64,000 bases of DNA from Akkermansiaceae bacterium (GTDB taxonomy: Bacteria > Verrucomicrobiota > Verrucomicrobiia > Verrucomicrobiales > Akkermansiaceae): the NCBI GenBank assembly GCA_903826205.1, contig CAIKDP010000383.1, positions 1 to 64,000 on the forward strand, written 5' to 3'. The position numbers and the translations under genes were made by a program. Positions 37,341-46,140 of this stretch are shown in pieces. The notes under the pieces are model-generated. The model searched no databases and was not told where the DNA came from. It was given only the letters and a program-made list of their open reading frames with translations. Within the stretch, counting starts at the first letter, position 1. Each line of letters opens with the position of its first letter.

Positions 37341-38429
37341 CTATCTGCTATCCAGGATCTCTTCAAACACCCCGCCGCCGAGAAGTTGTCCGCCATCATA
37401 AAACGCACAGATTTGGCCTGGCGCGATCGCCCGTTGCGGCTTGCGGAAGGTGAGTTCCAGCCTGCCATCGTCGCGGGCAACCAAATCCGCAGTTTCCGCT
37501 CTCGACCGATAGCGTGGCTGTGCTTCCACTTGTTGGGGTGGATGGAATGGATCCACCAATGACGAGACACTTCCGATGACACATCGTTGCGCGTAAAGCC
37601 CGGGTGAGTCCATGTGGTCCCAGCCAAGGATCAGTTGGTTGGTTGCGGCATTCTTGCCCACCACCACATACGCCATGCCCTCGCGCGGGGATGCCACGCC
37701 ATGCCCTTTGCGTTGGCCTATCGTATAGAGGTGCAAACCGCGGTGCTCTCCCATGCCCCGTCCCGAGGTGTCGACGATTTCCCCGGGGGTGTCCGGCAGA
37801 TAGTGGCGGAGAAAATCGCTCATTCTCACTTGTCCCAGAAAGCAAATCCCCTGACTGTCTTTCTTTTCTGACACCGGAAGCCCAAAGCGTCTTGCCGTCT
37901 CCCTGACTTGAGGCTTGAGCATTTCACCTGTCGGAAACAACGCGTGGCTTGCCTGGCCTTGGCTCAGCAGCGACAGAAAATAACTCTGATCTTTGTTGGG
38001 ATCCGCTCCCCGCAGAATAACGGCGCGGTCGTCAGCGAGCGTTCGCTTCCGGACGTAATGGCCGGTGCCCACATATTCAAATCCCTGACCAAGCGCGTAA
38101 TCCAGAAACACTCCGAACTTCATTTCCCGATTGCACCATACGTCCGGATTTGGCGTGATGCCTGTTCGGTACCCCTCGATTAGATATTCAACAATCCGGT
38201 GACGATAGGACTCGATCAAATCAATCACCCTAAACTCAATCCCCAGCGCTTTGGAGACCGCCCGGGCATCTTCAATGTCCTGTTCCCACGGACAGTCTCC
38301 AGGGACCCCCTCAGCGTTGATCCAATTCTTCATGTAGCCTGCCACCACCTCATGCCCTTGCTCCACCAGCAATGCCGCAGCCACGGCACTGTCAACCCCA
38401 CCGGATAGTCCCACCAACACTCTTGCCAT
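37341..38429 (-). CDS. mnmA: tRNA-specific 2-thiouridylase MnmA
   Basis: The ATG at 38429 gives 362 residues starting MARVLVGLSGGVDSAVAAALL, the PP-loop ATP site. The two catalytic cysteines are Cys99 in NPDVWCNREMKFG and Cys196 in DSQGICFLG. Other blocks are GTGHYVR, GADPNKDQSYFLSLL and LHLYTIGQRKG. It adds sulfur at U34 of Lys, Glu and Gln tRNAs. It is convergent with yidC. Confidence 0.96.
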   Translation of the reverse strand: MARVLVGLSGGVDSAVAAALLVEQGHEVVAGYMKNWINAEGVPGDCPWEQDIEDARAVSKALGIEFRVIDLIESYRHRIVEYLIEGYRTGITPNPDVWCNREMKFGVFLDYALGQGFEYVGTGHYVRKRTLADDRAVILRGADPNKDQSYFLSLLSQGQASHALFPTGEMLKPQVRETARRFGLPVSEKKDSQGICFLGQVRMSDFLRHYLPDTPGEIVDTSGRGMGEHRGLHLYTIGQRKGHGVASPREGMAYVVVGKNAATNQLILGWDHMDSPGLYAQRCVIGSVSSLVDPFHPPQQVEAQPRYRSRAETADLVARDDGRLELTFRKPQRAIAPGQICAFYDGGQLLGGGVFEEILDSR

Positions 38430-38510
38430 GCGCAGAGCGTGCGAGACTCGGCACAAACTTACAAGGTACAGTTGGGGTCTACTGGATAATCCAATAGAAT
38501 TTATAATGTA

Positions 38511-38529
38511 CATAATGCCAGACATTATG
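38511..38529. promoter_or_regulatory. Operator-like palindrome CATAATG-N5-CATTATG
   Basis: Perfect 7-bp arms (38511-38517 and 38523-38529) lie in the divergent gap between mnmA and the transposase remnant, 3 bp before a -35 hexamer. The position suits a repressor site. An additional ATAATGTA lies just upstream. Confidence 0.5.
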
Positions 38530-38532
38530 TTG

Positions 38533-38560
38533 TTGACACTGCGTTGTCGTTCTGTATGTT
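38533..38560 (+). promoter_or_regulatory. Probable promoter facing the transposase remnant
   Basis: TTGACA (38533-38538), 16 bp, TATGTT (38555-38560). A 20-codon frame (ATG at 38567, ending at a TAA near 38629) lies directly downstream but looks like a broken start. Confidence 0.45.
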
Positions 38561-38598
38561 TGTGACATGAAAAAGCTGCGCTTTGGTTCTGATGTGGC

Positions 38599-38895
38599 AT
38601 GGACCGCCGCCACATGGCTGGGAAGGTAAAGAAAATGGCAGGGATATCCAAGGACGGGTCGGCGGCAACCAAACAGCGAAAGGGGAAATTGAGCCGGGCA
38701 GAACTTCTGCGGTGCCGGGTGCGGTATTTTTCTGACGGGCTGGTGCTCGGGTCGAAGTTGTTTGTGGAGGGAATCTTTGCGAAGTATCGGGGTCATTTCG
38801 CCCCCGGGCGCAAGAGCGGCGCGCGGCCCCTGCGCGAAGACGCCTACAACCGGCTGTTTACAGCCAGACAATTGGCGGTGCAGGCCGTCGGGTGA
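38599..38895 (+). pseudogene. Remnant of a REP-associated tyrosine (Y1/IS200-like) transposase, C-terminal part
   Basis: A 98-residue frame contains KLSRAELLRCRVRYFSDGLVLGSKLFVEGIF and then AKYRGHFAPGRKSGARPLR, the C-terminal pattern of RAYT-type proteins in Verrucomicrobia and related phyla. The N-terminal Y1 catalytic domain (HUH motif and tyrosine) is absent. It is therefore a decayed copy, although expression as a small protein cannot be excluded. Extragenic palindromes at 15069-15146 and 58369-58392 may be related substrates. Confidence 0.6.
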
Positions 38896-39010
38896 GCTTT
38901 GAAAACAGGAAACCCTACGCGAAGAGGCGGAATCCGGCAAATATTTGGGTTTCCCACGCATTTCATCGTTTCTTCATTGGCATTTCAAATGGACCGGGTG
39001 AAATGGATTC

Positions 39011-39706
39011 ATGCCACACGTCCTGCTCGTTGAAGATGAACCGGCGATCGCCGACACCTTGATTTATGCGTTTGGCACCGAGTGCTTTGAGGTGACTCAT
39101 GTGCTTACCGGAGCGGATGCGCTTGCCGCCTTCGCCCGCGACGCGCACGATATCGTCATTCTTGATATTGGGTTGCCGGACATGACCGGGATTGATGTCT
39201 GCCGCCACTTGCGGGAGACAAGCGCGGTGCCGCTGTTGTTTCTAACTGCCCGTAATGGAGAGGTGGACCGCATACTCGGCCTCGAACTTGGGGGCGATGA
39301 CTATGTGACCAAGCCCTTCTCTCCGCGTGAAATCGTGGCCCGCGTCCGGGCCATTCTCCGTCGCAGCCGGGCACCGAAAACCGGGGAGTCAGCTGCGAGC
39401 GAAGATATGGCCACGGGTGTGTTTCATCATGACGCGGCTGCCATGAGGATTCATTGTCATGGTGTGACACTGGACCTTACGGCGCATGAGTACAAGCTCC
39501 TGCTGGTTTTGCTAGAGAAACCCGGGCGGGTCTTCACCCGCGATCAGCTGCTTGATCACGCATGGGAGGATCCGGGTGCGGTCACCGATCGCACAATAGA
39601 TGCTCATATCAAGTCGATTCGCGCCAAGATGCGCGCGGTTCGCGCCGGGGCCGAGGATCACATTCAGACCCGCCGGGGTCTTGGTTATTTGTTTTCACTC
39701 GATTGA
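39011..39706 (+). CDS. creB: OmpR/PhoB-type response regulator (CreB-like)
   Basis: A 231-residue response regulator: acidic pocket in HVLLVEDEPAIADTL, phosphoacceptor Asp52 in VILDIGLPDMTG, Lys in DDYVTKPFSPRE, and a C-terminal winged helix (LTAHEYKLLLVLLEKPGRVFTRDQLLDHAW, DRTIDAHIKSIRAKMR). It is followed by a sensor kinase with which it forms a two-component system. The resemblance to CreB is from overall pattern and pairing. Its target genes are not evident here. Confidence 0.85.
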   Translation: MPHVLLVEDEPAIADTLIYAFGTECFEVTHVLTGADALAAFARDAHDIVILDIGLPDMTGIDVCRHLRETSAVPLLFLTARNGEVDRILGLELGGDDYVTKPFSPREIVARVRAILRRSRAPKTGESAASEDMATGVFHHDAAAMRIHCHGVTLDLTAHEYKLLLVLLEKPGRVFTRDQLLDHAWEDPGAVTDRTIDAHIKSIRAKMRAVRAGAEDHIQTRRGLGYLFSLD

Positions 39707-39730
39707 CAAAACTTTTCCGTTCAGACGTCC

Positions 39731-41167
39731 GTGCGCTTCACTCGTGTCACCCTTTTCTTCATAGCGTTCATCATCACGCTCGGGTTCTATCAACTAGCAC
39801 GGCATTTTCTGGCCGAGGTGGAGCCGCAGACATTCCAGGCAACCGAGGAGGCCATGGTGGATACCGCCAATTTGCTGGCGGAGATTGTCACAATGGAAAC
39901 GCGGGATGGAAATCCCGCGACGGATGGACTTCGATCCGCATTTGTGGGGGCGCACGCCCGTCGTCTTAATGCACGGATTTTCGAGCATTTGAAGAAGGGC
40001 ATTGGCATGCACGCCTATCTAACGGATTCCAAGGGGATGGTCATATTTGATTCGGACGGTGGCAGGCGTGAAGGGGATGATTTCTCCAAGATGCGTGATG
40101 TGAAGCTGACTTTGGCTGGCAAGTACGGGGCACGCAGCAGCAGGGAAAATGAGCAGGATTCCATGTCATCCGTTCTATATGTGGCGGCCCCGGTGGGTGA
40201 CATGGAAAATCCGGACGGGGTTCTAACAGTGTATAAGGCGCAGGCTGATGTCCTGCCGCTTGTGCGCGAGCGGAGGCGTATCATTTACCTCGCCTGTGGC
40301 ATGATAGGCAGCGGGATATTGTTTCTCATAGCGGCGGTCTTTCTCTGGTTGTTCCGTCCGATCGGGAGAATCACCGCATATGCACGGGCGATCGAGCGCG
40401 GCGAGCGGCCGGACAAGCCCAAGATCGGCATTGGTCGTGAAGTCAACACGCTGGCACGGGCGCTTGACTCGATGCGAGCGGCGCTCGAAGGGAGGCGCTA
40501 TGCGGAGCGCTATATCCAAACGCTGACGCACGAGATGAAGAGCCCGTTGGCTGCCATTCGCGGCGCTGCCGAGTTGATGGATGAAGAGATGCCGTTGGAG
40601 ACCCGCAAGCGGTTTCTGGAAAACATTCGTGCCGAGACAGCCCGCAGTGAGCGGCTCATCAACCGTCTGCTCGAGCTCTCCGCTATAGAAAGTCGCACTC
40701 ATCTGGATGGGGCGGAGGAGCTTGATTTGCGTGGCATCGTTGCGCTGGCCATCGATCAGGCCCGACCGCTGGCAGAGGCGGCCGGGGTGGTGTTGGCCCA
40801 CACGGCGCCTGAAGCACCGCTCCACCTGCGTGGTGACGCGTTCATCCTGCGGGCCGCGGTCACCAATCTGTTGGAAAACGCGATTGATTTCACGCCGCGT
40901 GGCAGTGCCATCGACATCGGTCTGCGGGAGGCCGAAGGTCGCGCTGAATTGGCGATCCGAGATTACGGGGCGGGCATACCAGAGTATGCGCGGGACAAGG
41001 TGTTCGAACGCTTTTACTCGTTGCGGCATCATGCAGCGGGACGCAAGGGTACGGGGCTTGGCCTGACCCTAGTGCGCGAGGCCGCGGAGCTTCATCGCGG
41101 CAGCGTTACCTTGGAGTCTGCCGCGGGTGGGGGGTGTCTTGCCAAGCTCACCCTGCCGCTGGCGTGA
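39731..41167 (+). CDS. creC: Sensor histidine kinase (CreC-like)
   Basis: It starts at a GTG at 39731, 24 bp after creB. The 478-residue product has an N-terminal membrane helix, a periplasmic sensor of about 155 residues (EATEEAMVDTANLLAEI..., IFDSDGGRREGDDFSKMRDV), a second helix near residue 190, a HAMP-like linker, the H-box THEMKSPLAAIRGAAELM with His267, and an ATPase domain with NLLENAIDF, DYGAGIPEYARDKVFERF and GTGLGLTLVREAAELH. The order and the sensor resemble CreC. The signal sensed is unknown. Confidence 0.87.
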   Translation: MRFTRVTLFFIAFIITLGFYQLARHFLAEVEPQTFQATEEAMVDTANLLAEIVTMETRDGNPATDGLRSAFVGAHARRLNARIFEHLKKGIGMHAYLTDSKGMVIFDSDGGRREGDDFSKMRDVKLTLAGKYGARSSRENEQDSMSSVLYVAAPVGDMENPDGVLTVYKAQADVLPLVRERRRIIYLACGMIGSGILFLIAAVFLWLFRPIGRITAYARAIERGERPDKPKIGIGREVNTLARALDSMRAALEGRRYAERYIQTLTHEMKSPLAAIRGAAELMDEEMPLETRKRFLENIRAETARSERLINRLLELSAIESRTHLDGAEELDLRGIVALAIDQARPLAEAAGVVLAHTAPEAPLHLRGDAFILRAAVTNLLENAIDFTPRGSAIDIGLREAEGRAELAIRDYGAGIPEYARDKVFERFYSLRHHAAGRKGTGLGLTLVREAAELHRGSVTLESAAGGGCLAKLTLPLA

Positions 41168-41204
41168 AGGGGGGGATATTTTGCGCTGGTCAAATTCCGG
41201 ATAG

Positions 41205-41639
<435 letters not shown>

Positions 41640-41795
41640 CCGGCTGCAGGCGCCTATTGCCGCGCCCCCCCCGGGCATAGGCTGGCGGAGGCAATGGGTT
41701 TGAGATTTGGGAATGTTTGGCATTGAATCTTTGGGAGTGGCGGTCATATTGCGGCCCCGGTTTCCGGGCGTCTCAATTATTTGATTCACTCAACC

Positions 41796-43742
41796 ATGGT
41801 TCCGCCATCCATCGTCGCCGCTAAATCCGCCAAACGCAAACCCGTCAAGGCATGGACTCCCGAAAAATCCGCTGAACTCTACGGCGTCGAAAAATGGGGG
41901 CATGGCTTTTTCGGGGTGAACAAGAAGGGCTTGGTCACAGTCCGTTTGGCAGCTGATGATGAAGCGGCGGAAGTGTCGTTGTTTGATGTCATTGAAGGCT
42001 TGCATGACCGCGGCACCCACCTTCCGGTGTTGCTGCGATTCCGGGATCTGCTGCATTCCCGGATTACGGAAATCAACCTGTCATTCCGCAAGGCGATCAG
42101 AGAACACGGGTATCGTGGGGAATACCGTGGCGTTTACCCTATCAAGGTGAATCAACAGCGACAGGTCATCGAGGAAATTGCCGAGTTCGGAAAAAAATAC
42201 CACTACGGGCTGGAGGCTGGGTCCAAGCCGGAGTTGATTGCGGCATTGGCGCACATGCACGATCCGGAGGCCTATATCATTTGCAACGGCTACAAGGACG
42301 AAGAATTCATCGATCTGGCGCTGCATGCGAAAAAGATGGGCCTTAAAATCATGCTGGTGCTGGAAATGCCCTCGGAATTGGATTTGATCTTGGAGCGTTC
42401 CCGGAAAATTGGTGTGCAGCCCAACCTCGGGATTCGCGTGCGACTTTCCACCCGAGGCTCCGGCCACTGGCAGGACAGTGCCGGGGACAAATCCGTGTTT
42501 GGTCTCAACGCGTCGCAAGTGATCGATGTGGTGGATCGGCTAAAGAGTGCGGGTCATCTGGATTGTTTGAAAATGCTTCACTATCATCAGGGGTCGCAGA
42601 TTCCCAACATTGCAGCCATTCGCGAAGGGGCCACCGAGGCGGTGCGGATGTATTGCGATTTGGTCAAGGAAGGGGCGCCGATGGGTGTGCTGGATATCGG
42701 TGGCGGCATGGCGGTGGATTACGATGGCTCCCACACGAATTTTCATTCCTCTTGCAACTATTCGATTCCGGAATACTGCATGGATATCGTGGAAGTGATT
42801 TCACAAGTCTGCGATAAAGCTGGCGTGGCTCACCCGACGCTGGTTTCAGAAAGTGGCCGGGCGGTGGTGGCCTATTATTCGGTGTTGGTATTCAATATTC
42901 TGGATGTGACCAGCGCCCAAAGCAGCGACAAGGCACCCAGTGTGCCTGAGCATGCGCCACAGAGTCTGCTCAATCTTATTGAGGTGAACAAGGTGGTCAC
43001 CAAGAAAAACCTGCAGGAGTGCTTCAACGATGCCGCGTACTATCGGGATCAAATGCGTGCCCAGTTTTTCTATGGCAGTGCCACGTTGCGTGAGCGGGGG
43101 TTGGCGGAAGCATGGTTTTGGCATATCATCACCCGCATTTCAAAGTTGATTGCCGAGTTGGAGGATATTCCAGAGGATTTGCGCGAGTTGTCGTCGACGC
43201 TGGTCGATTTCTATTACGGCAATTTCAGTCTGTTTCAGTCGTTGCCGGATTCCTGGGCGATTGATCAGATATTTCCGGTCATGCCCATTCACCGGTTGGA
43301 TGAAAAGCCCGGGAACCGTGCCGTGCTGGCAGATATCACCTGTGACTGCGACGGGAAAATCGACCACTTCATCGACAAGGAGGATGTGGCCAAAGTCCTG
43401 CCCTTGCATGGGCTCAAACCTGACGAACCCTATTACGTCGCGGTTTTCCTGGTTGGAGCCTATCAGGAAACCCTGGGCGATCTGCACAACCTGCTAGGAG
43501 ATACCAACGTCGTCGGTGTCCACTTGGAAAAGGGCAAACCGGTATACACCCATGAAGTGGAGGGCGATACGGTGGCCGATGTGCTGTCCTACGTGGAATT
43601 CGATCCGAAGGAGTTGGTCACGCGCTTCCGATCCTTCGCCGAACAAGCGGTGGCAGACGGACGGATTTCACCCAAAGAGCGGCGCGAAATCCTCGACATG
43701 TACCGGGCCGGTCTCGCCGGATACACGTATTTTGAAAGTTGA
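41796..43742 (+). CDS. speA: Biosynthetic arginine decarboxylase
   Basis: A 648-residue PLP enzyme starting at the ATG at 41796. PLP lysine is in YRGVYPIKVNQ (Lys117). Characteristic SpeA blocks are YGLEAGSKPELIAAL, ICNGYKDEEFIDLAL, GIRVRLSTRGSGHWQDSAGDKSVFGL, LHYHQGSQI, LDIGGGMAVDYDGS and SESGRAVVA. It converts arginine to agmatine for polyamine synthesis. With P-II and cyanophycin synthetase nearby it gives this part of the window an arginine/nitrogen theme, though they are separate transcription units. Confidence 0.96.
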   Translation: MVPPSIVAAKSAKRKPVKAWTPEKSAELYGVEKWGHGFFGVNKKGLVTVRLAADDEAAEVSLFDVIEGLHDRGTHLPVLLRFRDLLHSRITEINLSFRKAIREHGYRGEYRGVYPIKVNQQRQVIEEIAEFGKKYHYGLEAGSKPELIAALAHMHDPEAYIICNGYKDEEFIDLALHAKKMGLKIMLVLEMPSELDLILERSRKIGVQPNLGIRVRLSTRGSGHWQDSAGDKSVFGLNASQVIDVVDRLKSAGHLDCLKMLHYHQGSQIPNIAAIREGATEAVRMYCDLVKEGAPMGVLDIGGGMAVDYDGSHTNFHSSCNYSIPEYCMDIVEVISQVCDKAGVAHPTLVSESGRAVVAYYSVLVFNILDVTSAQSSDKAPSVPEHAPQSLLNLIEVNKVVTKKNLQECFNDAAYYRDQMRAQFFYGSATLRERGLAEAWFWHIITRISKLIAELEDIPEDLRELSSTLVDFYYGNFSLFQSLPDSWAIDQIFPVMPIHRLDEKPGNRAVLADITCDCDGKIDHFIDKEDVAKVLPLHGLKPDEPYYVAVFLVGAYQETLGDLHNLLGDTNVVGVHLEKGKPVYTHEVEGDTVADVLSYVEFDPKELVTRFRSFAEQAVADGRISPKERREILDMYRAGLAGYTYFES

Positions 43743-43762
43743 TCGATGGTGCTGCGGGTCGT

Positions 43763-44695
43763 TCAAGTTAACAGAAGTTTTCGGAAGTAGCCGATGGTGG
43801 TGTCCAACCCTGTGTCCAAGGAGACGGTGGGGTTCCAGCCGAGTTCGGAGTGGGCGAGGGAGATGTCCGGACAGCGTTGCTTGGGGTCGTCAGCAGGTAA
43901 CGGCAGAAAAATGATTTTTGAGGGGCTGTGGGTTTTGGCGAGGATCCGCTGGGCGAGTTGCAGGATAGTGAATTCGGCGGGGTTGCCAAGGTTGATCGGG
44001 CCGGTTAGCCGCGGATGGTTCATCAGGCGGATGAAACCTTCGATGAGATCATCCACATAGCAAAAGGAGCGGGTCTGGGAGCCGTCGCCATAAAGCGTTA
44101 GATCCGCGCCGCGCAGGGCTTGGACAATGAAGTTGGAAACCACGCGTCCGTCATCCGGAAGCATGCGCGGGCCGTAGGTGTTGAAGATACGGCCGACGCG
44201 GATGTCGATGTGGTGTTGGCGGTGGTAATCGAAACACAAGGTTTCGGCGCAGCGTTTGCCCTCATCATAGCAGGCCCGGATGCCGATGGGGTTGACGCTG
44301 CCTTTGTACGCCTCCGTTTGCGGATGGATTTCCGGGTCGCCATAGACCTCGGAGGTGGAAGCTTGGAACACGCGGGCATTGGTGCGCTTGGCCAGTCCAA
44401 GGCAGTGGAGGGTGCCAAGCACCGAGGTTTTAATCGTTTTGATGGGATTGTGTTGGTAGTGCGTCGGCGAGGCCGGGCAGGCGAGATTGTAGATTTGATC
44501 GACCTCAAACTTGAACGGGTCAGTGACGTCGTGGCGGACCAACTCGAACTCCGGGTGGTCGAGGAGGTGGGCGATGTTGCACTTCCGGCCGGTGAAGAGG
44601 TTGTCGAGGCAGATGACCTGATTCCCCTCACGGAGCAGGCGTTCACAGAGATGGGAGCCCAGAAAGCCGGCTCCACCAGTGATGAGGATGCGCAT
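43763..44695 (-). CDS. UDP-glucuronate decarboxylase (UDP-xylose synthase)
   Basis: The ATG at 44695 gives 310 residues with NAD-binding GGAGFLGSH, the short-chain dehydrogenase [15 protein letters not shown] block, [14 protein letters not shown] with the catalytic Tyr and Lys, [10 protein letters not shown] and [18 protein letters not shown]. These identify the UXS type. It decarboxylates UDP-glucuronate to UDP-xylose. It is divergent from the regulator gene and shares its upstream region, which contains the palindromic operator. UDP-glucuronate could come from the dehydrogenase at 52486. Confidence 0.92.
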   Translation of the reverse strand: MRILITGGAGFLGSHLCERLLREGNQVICLDNLFTGRKCNIAHLLDHPEFELVRHDVTDPFKFEVDQIYNLACPASPTHYQHNPIKTIKTSVLGTLHCLGLAKRTNARVFQASTSEVYGDPEIHPQTEAYKGSVNPIGIRACYDEGKRCAETLCFDYHRQHHIDIRVGRIFNTYGPRMLPDDGRVVSNFIVQALRGADLTLYGDGSQTRSFCYVDDLIEGFIRLMNHPRLTGPINLGNPAEFTILQLAQRILAKTHSPSKIIFLPLPADDPKQRCPDISLAHSELGWNPTVSLDTGLDTTIGYFRKLLLT

Positions 44696-44755
44696 GATAG
44701 AATTAGTTACCACGCGTAGCGGTTGCTGGCAAGGGTAGACCCGCCACAAAGTTTC

Positions 44756-44795
44756 TGGCACGGATTGTTCAATTATGTTTGAACAATCCGTGCCA
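44756..44795. promoter_or_regulatory. 17-bp perfect palindromic operator at the regulator gene
   Basis: TGGCACGGATTGTTCAA (44756-44772) and TTGAACAATCCGTGCCA (44779-44795) are perfect reverse complements with a 6-nt centre; the core is GTTCA-N8-TGAAC. It lies between the divergent UDP-xylose synthase and GbsR-like genes, a typical autoregulatory position. Related cores occur at 45912-45929 and 56867-56884. Confidence 0.85.
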
Positions 44796-44807
44796 GTTGC
44801 TAAAGTC

Positions 44808-45326
44808 ATGGTCATGAACCGCTTGGCGGAGAACGAGCTAATGGATACGAGTGGGCTTGGCGCGCTTGAGCGGCAGGTTGTGGACTTCTTCGTGGATGGG
44901 GTGAGGGTGTTGGGCTTGCCCAGATCGATAGGCGAGATCTATGGCATGTTGTTCATTTCGCCAGACCCGCTGTCTTTGGATGATCTGGTGCTGCGGCTAG
45001 GCATCAGCAAGGGGTCTGCCAGCCAGGGATTGCGGGCATTGAAACGACTCGGGGCGGTGCGCGAGGCCTCTGTGGGCGAGGAACGTCGCACCTATTTTGA
45101 GCCGGCGGTGGAATTGAAGCGTTTGGTTGGGGGGTTCATCCGTGAGCAGATTCGTCCCCATCTGGAAAGCGGCAAAGCGAAGATCGGGCGTTTGGAGGCG
45201 GCGGTCCGGAGTGAAGCCGACCCCGAACGGAAAAAATTTTTAACGGAGCGGCTGGCGCGGATTGAACAGTGGATGCGAAGCGGCGGTCGCGTGCTTCCCG
45301 TCCTGCAAAAACTTCTAGGGGCATGA
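44808..45326 (+). CDS. GbsR/MarR-family transcriptional regulator
   Basis: The family pattern begins [42 protein letters not shown], followed by the winged helix ([31 protein letters not shown]) and a coiled C-terminal dimerisation segment. Starts at 44775, 44808 and 44814 are in frame; 44775 falls in the loop of the palindrome, so 44808 is preferred, placing the operator upstream. GbsR relatives repress choline/glycine-betaine and other genes. Here its gene overlaps the NusG-paralogue gene (ATGA) and shares an operator motif with downstream polysaccharide units, so it is likely the locus repressor. Confidence 0.85.
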   Translation: MVMNRLAENELMDTSGLGALERQVVDFFVDGVRVLGLPRSIGEIYGMLFISPDPLSLDDLVLRLGISKGSASQGLRALKRLGAVREASVGEERRTYFEPAVELKRLVGGFIREQIRPHLESGKAKIGRLEAAVRSEADPERKKFLTERLARIEQWMRSGGRVLPVLQKLLGA

Positions 45327-45871
45327 ATGGTAGCACCGGTAATGAAGTGGCGTGGTACTGCGTGCGCACGCAGACGAAGCGGGAGCACATCGCTGCCGGG
45401 CACCTGCGCGAACTGGAAGGCATCGAAGTGTTTTGCCCGCGCTTGCGTTATCGCAAGGCCACCCGTCGGGGCACGGTGTGGTGGGTGGAACCGTTGTTTC
45501 CAGGCTATCTGCTAGCGAAGTTCGATCGGCTGGAGGCCGAGCGGGCGGTCACGTTCTGTCAGGGGGTCCGTGGGTTGGTGCGGTTTGGGCCGGAGATTCC
45601 CACCGTTCCGGATGCGTTCGTCCAGAGCTTGCGTGAGGAGATCCGCGGGCATGTCACACCGGAGAATGAAGTTCTCACCCTGACCCCGGCGATTGAATGT
45701 GGCGATGAGGTGGAGGTGGCTCATGGTCCGCTGGTGGGCATGCGTGGGGTGGTGGTGGCCATCGCGCCAGCGGTGGAGCGTGTGAAAATCCTCATGGAAT
45801 TTCTGGGCCAGCCACATGCGGTTGATATGGACTTGTTTTCCATCCTGTTGCCGCGGCGGCCAATCCCCTGA
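45323..45871 (+). CDS. NusG paralogue (RfaH/UpxY/LoaP-like transcription antiterminator)
   Basis: The ATG overlaps the regulator's stop (ATGA). The 182-residue product has a NusG N-terminal domain (WYCVRTQTKREHIAAGHLRELEGIEVFCPRLRYRKATRRGTVWWVEPLFPGYLLAKFD) and a C-terminal KOW segment (GDEVEVAHGPLVGMRGVVVAIAPAVERVKILMEFLGQPH). This is the form of specialised NusG paralogues, which ride with RNA polymerase to overcome termination and polarity in long polysaccharide operons. The neighbouring ops-like sequences at 46044 and 56996 fit such a role. Whether it resembles RfaH, UpxY or LoaP most cannot be decided by eye. Confidence 0.92.
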   Translation: MNGSTGNEVAWYCVRTQTKREHIAAGHLRELEGIEVFCPRLRYRKATRRGTVWWVEPLFPGYLLAKFDRLEAERAVTFCQGVRGLVRFGPEIPTVPDAFVQSLREEIRGHVTPENEVLTLTPAIECGDEVEVAHGPLVGMRGVVVAIAPAVERVKILMEFLGQPHAVDMDLFSILLPRRPIP

Positions 45872-45911
45872 TTTTCGTGCCCATTGGTACCCGCTGCCGA
45901 CGCGCTGAATT

Positions 45912-45929
45912 ATTTAGTTATGGTTGAAC
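45912..45929. promoter_or_regulatory. Degenerate GTTCA-N8-TGAAC site upstream of glf
   Basis: ATTTA-GTTATGGT-TGAAC: the right half is perfect, the left half has diverged, and the surrounding 28 bp match the regulator's palindrome at about 20 positions. It lies 115 bp before the ops-like sequence. Confidence 0.5.
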
Positions 45930-46043
45930 AACCGAGCTGCGTGAGCTAGTTTCGCTGGGGGGAATTCGCAATTATGGTGATTGCCCAAACATTACTGAGT
46001 CCGCGTTGCAGGTTTCCTTCAAGAACCGGGAGGATCGACCAAG

Positions 46044-46055
46044 GGCGGCAGCGTG
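46044..46055 (+). promoter_or_regulatory. ops-like element in the glf leader
   Basis: GGCGGCAGCGTG matches the enterobacterial RfaH ops element GGCGGTAGCGTG at 11 of 12 positions. It is 86 bp upstream of the glf start and immediately downstream of the NusG-paralogue gene. The flanking ACCAAGG is shared with the second site at 56996. Confidence 0.6.
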
Positions 46056-46140
46056 TTTACCCGTGAACCCGAGTTTTTCCGCCACGCATTCCGGCCTCAC
46101 CAGCCCGCTGGGCCGGGGCGAATTTCACTCTGACTCGCGC

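Noticed and set aside
44747-44790. Bidirectional terminator
   Set aside because: The perfect palindrome is between divergent gene starts, has no T-run and recurs upstream of other operons, so an operator is the better reading.
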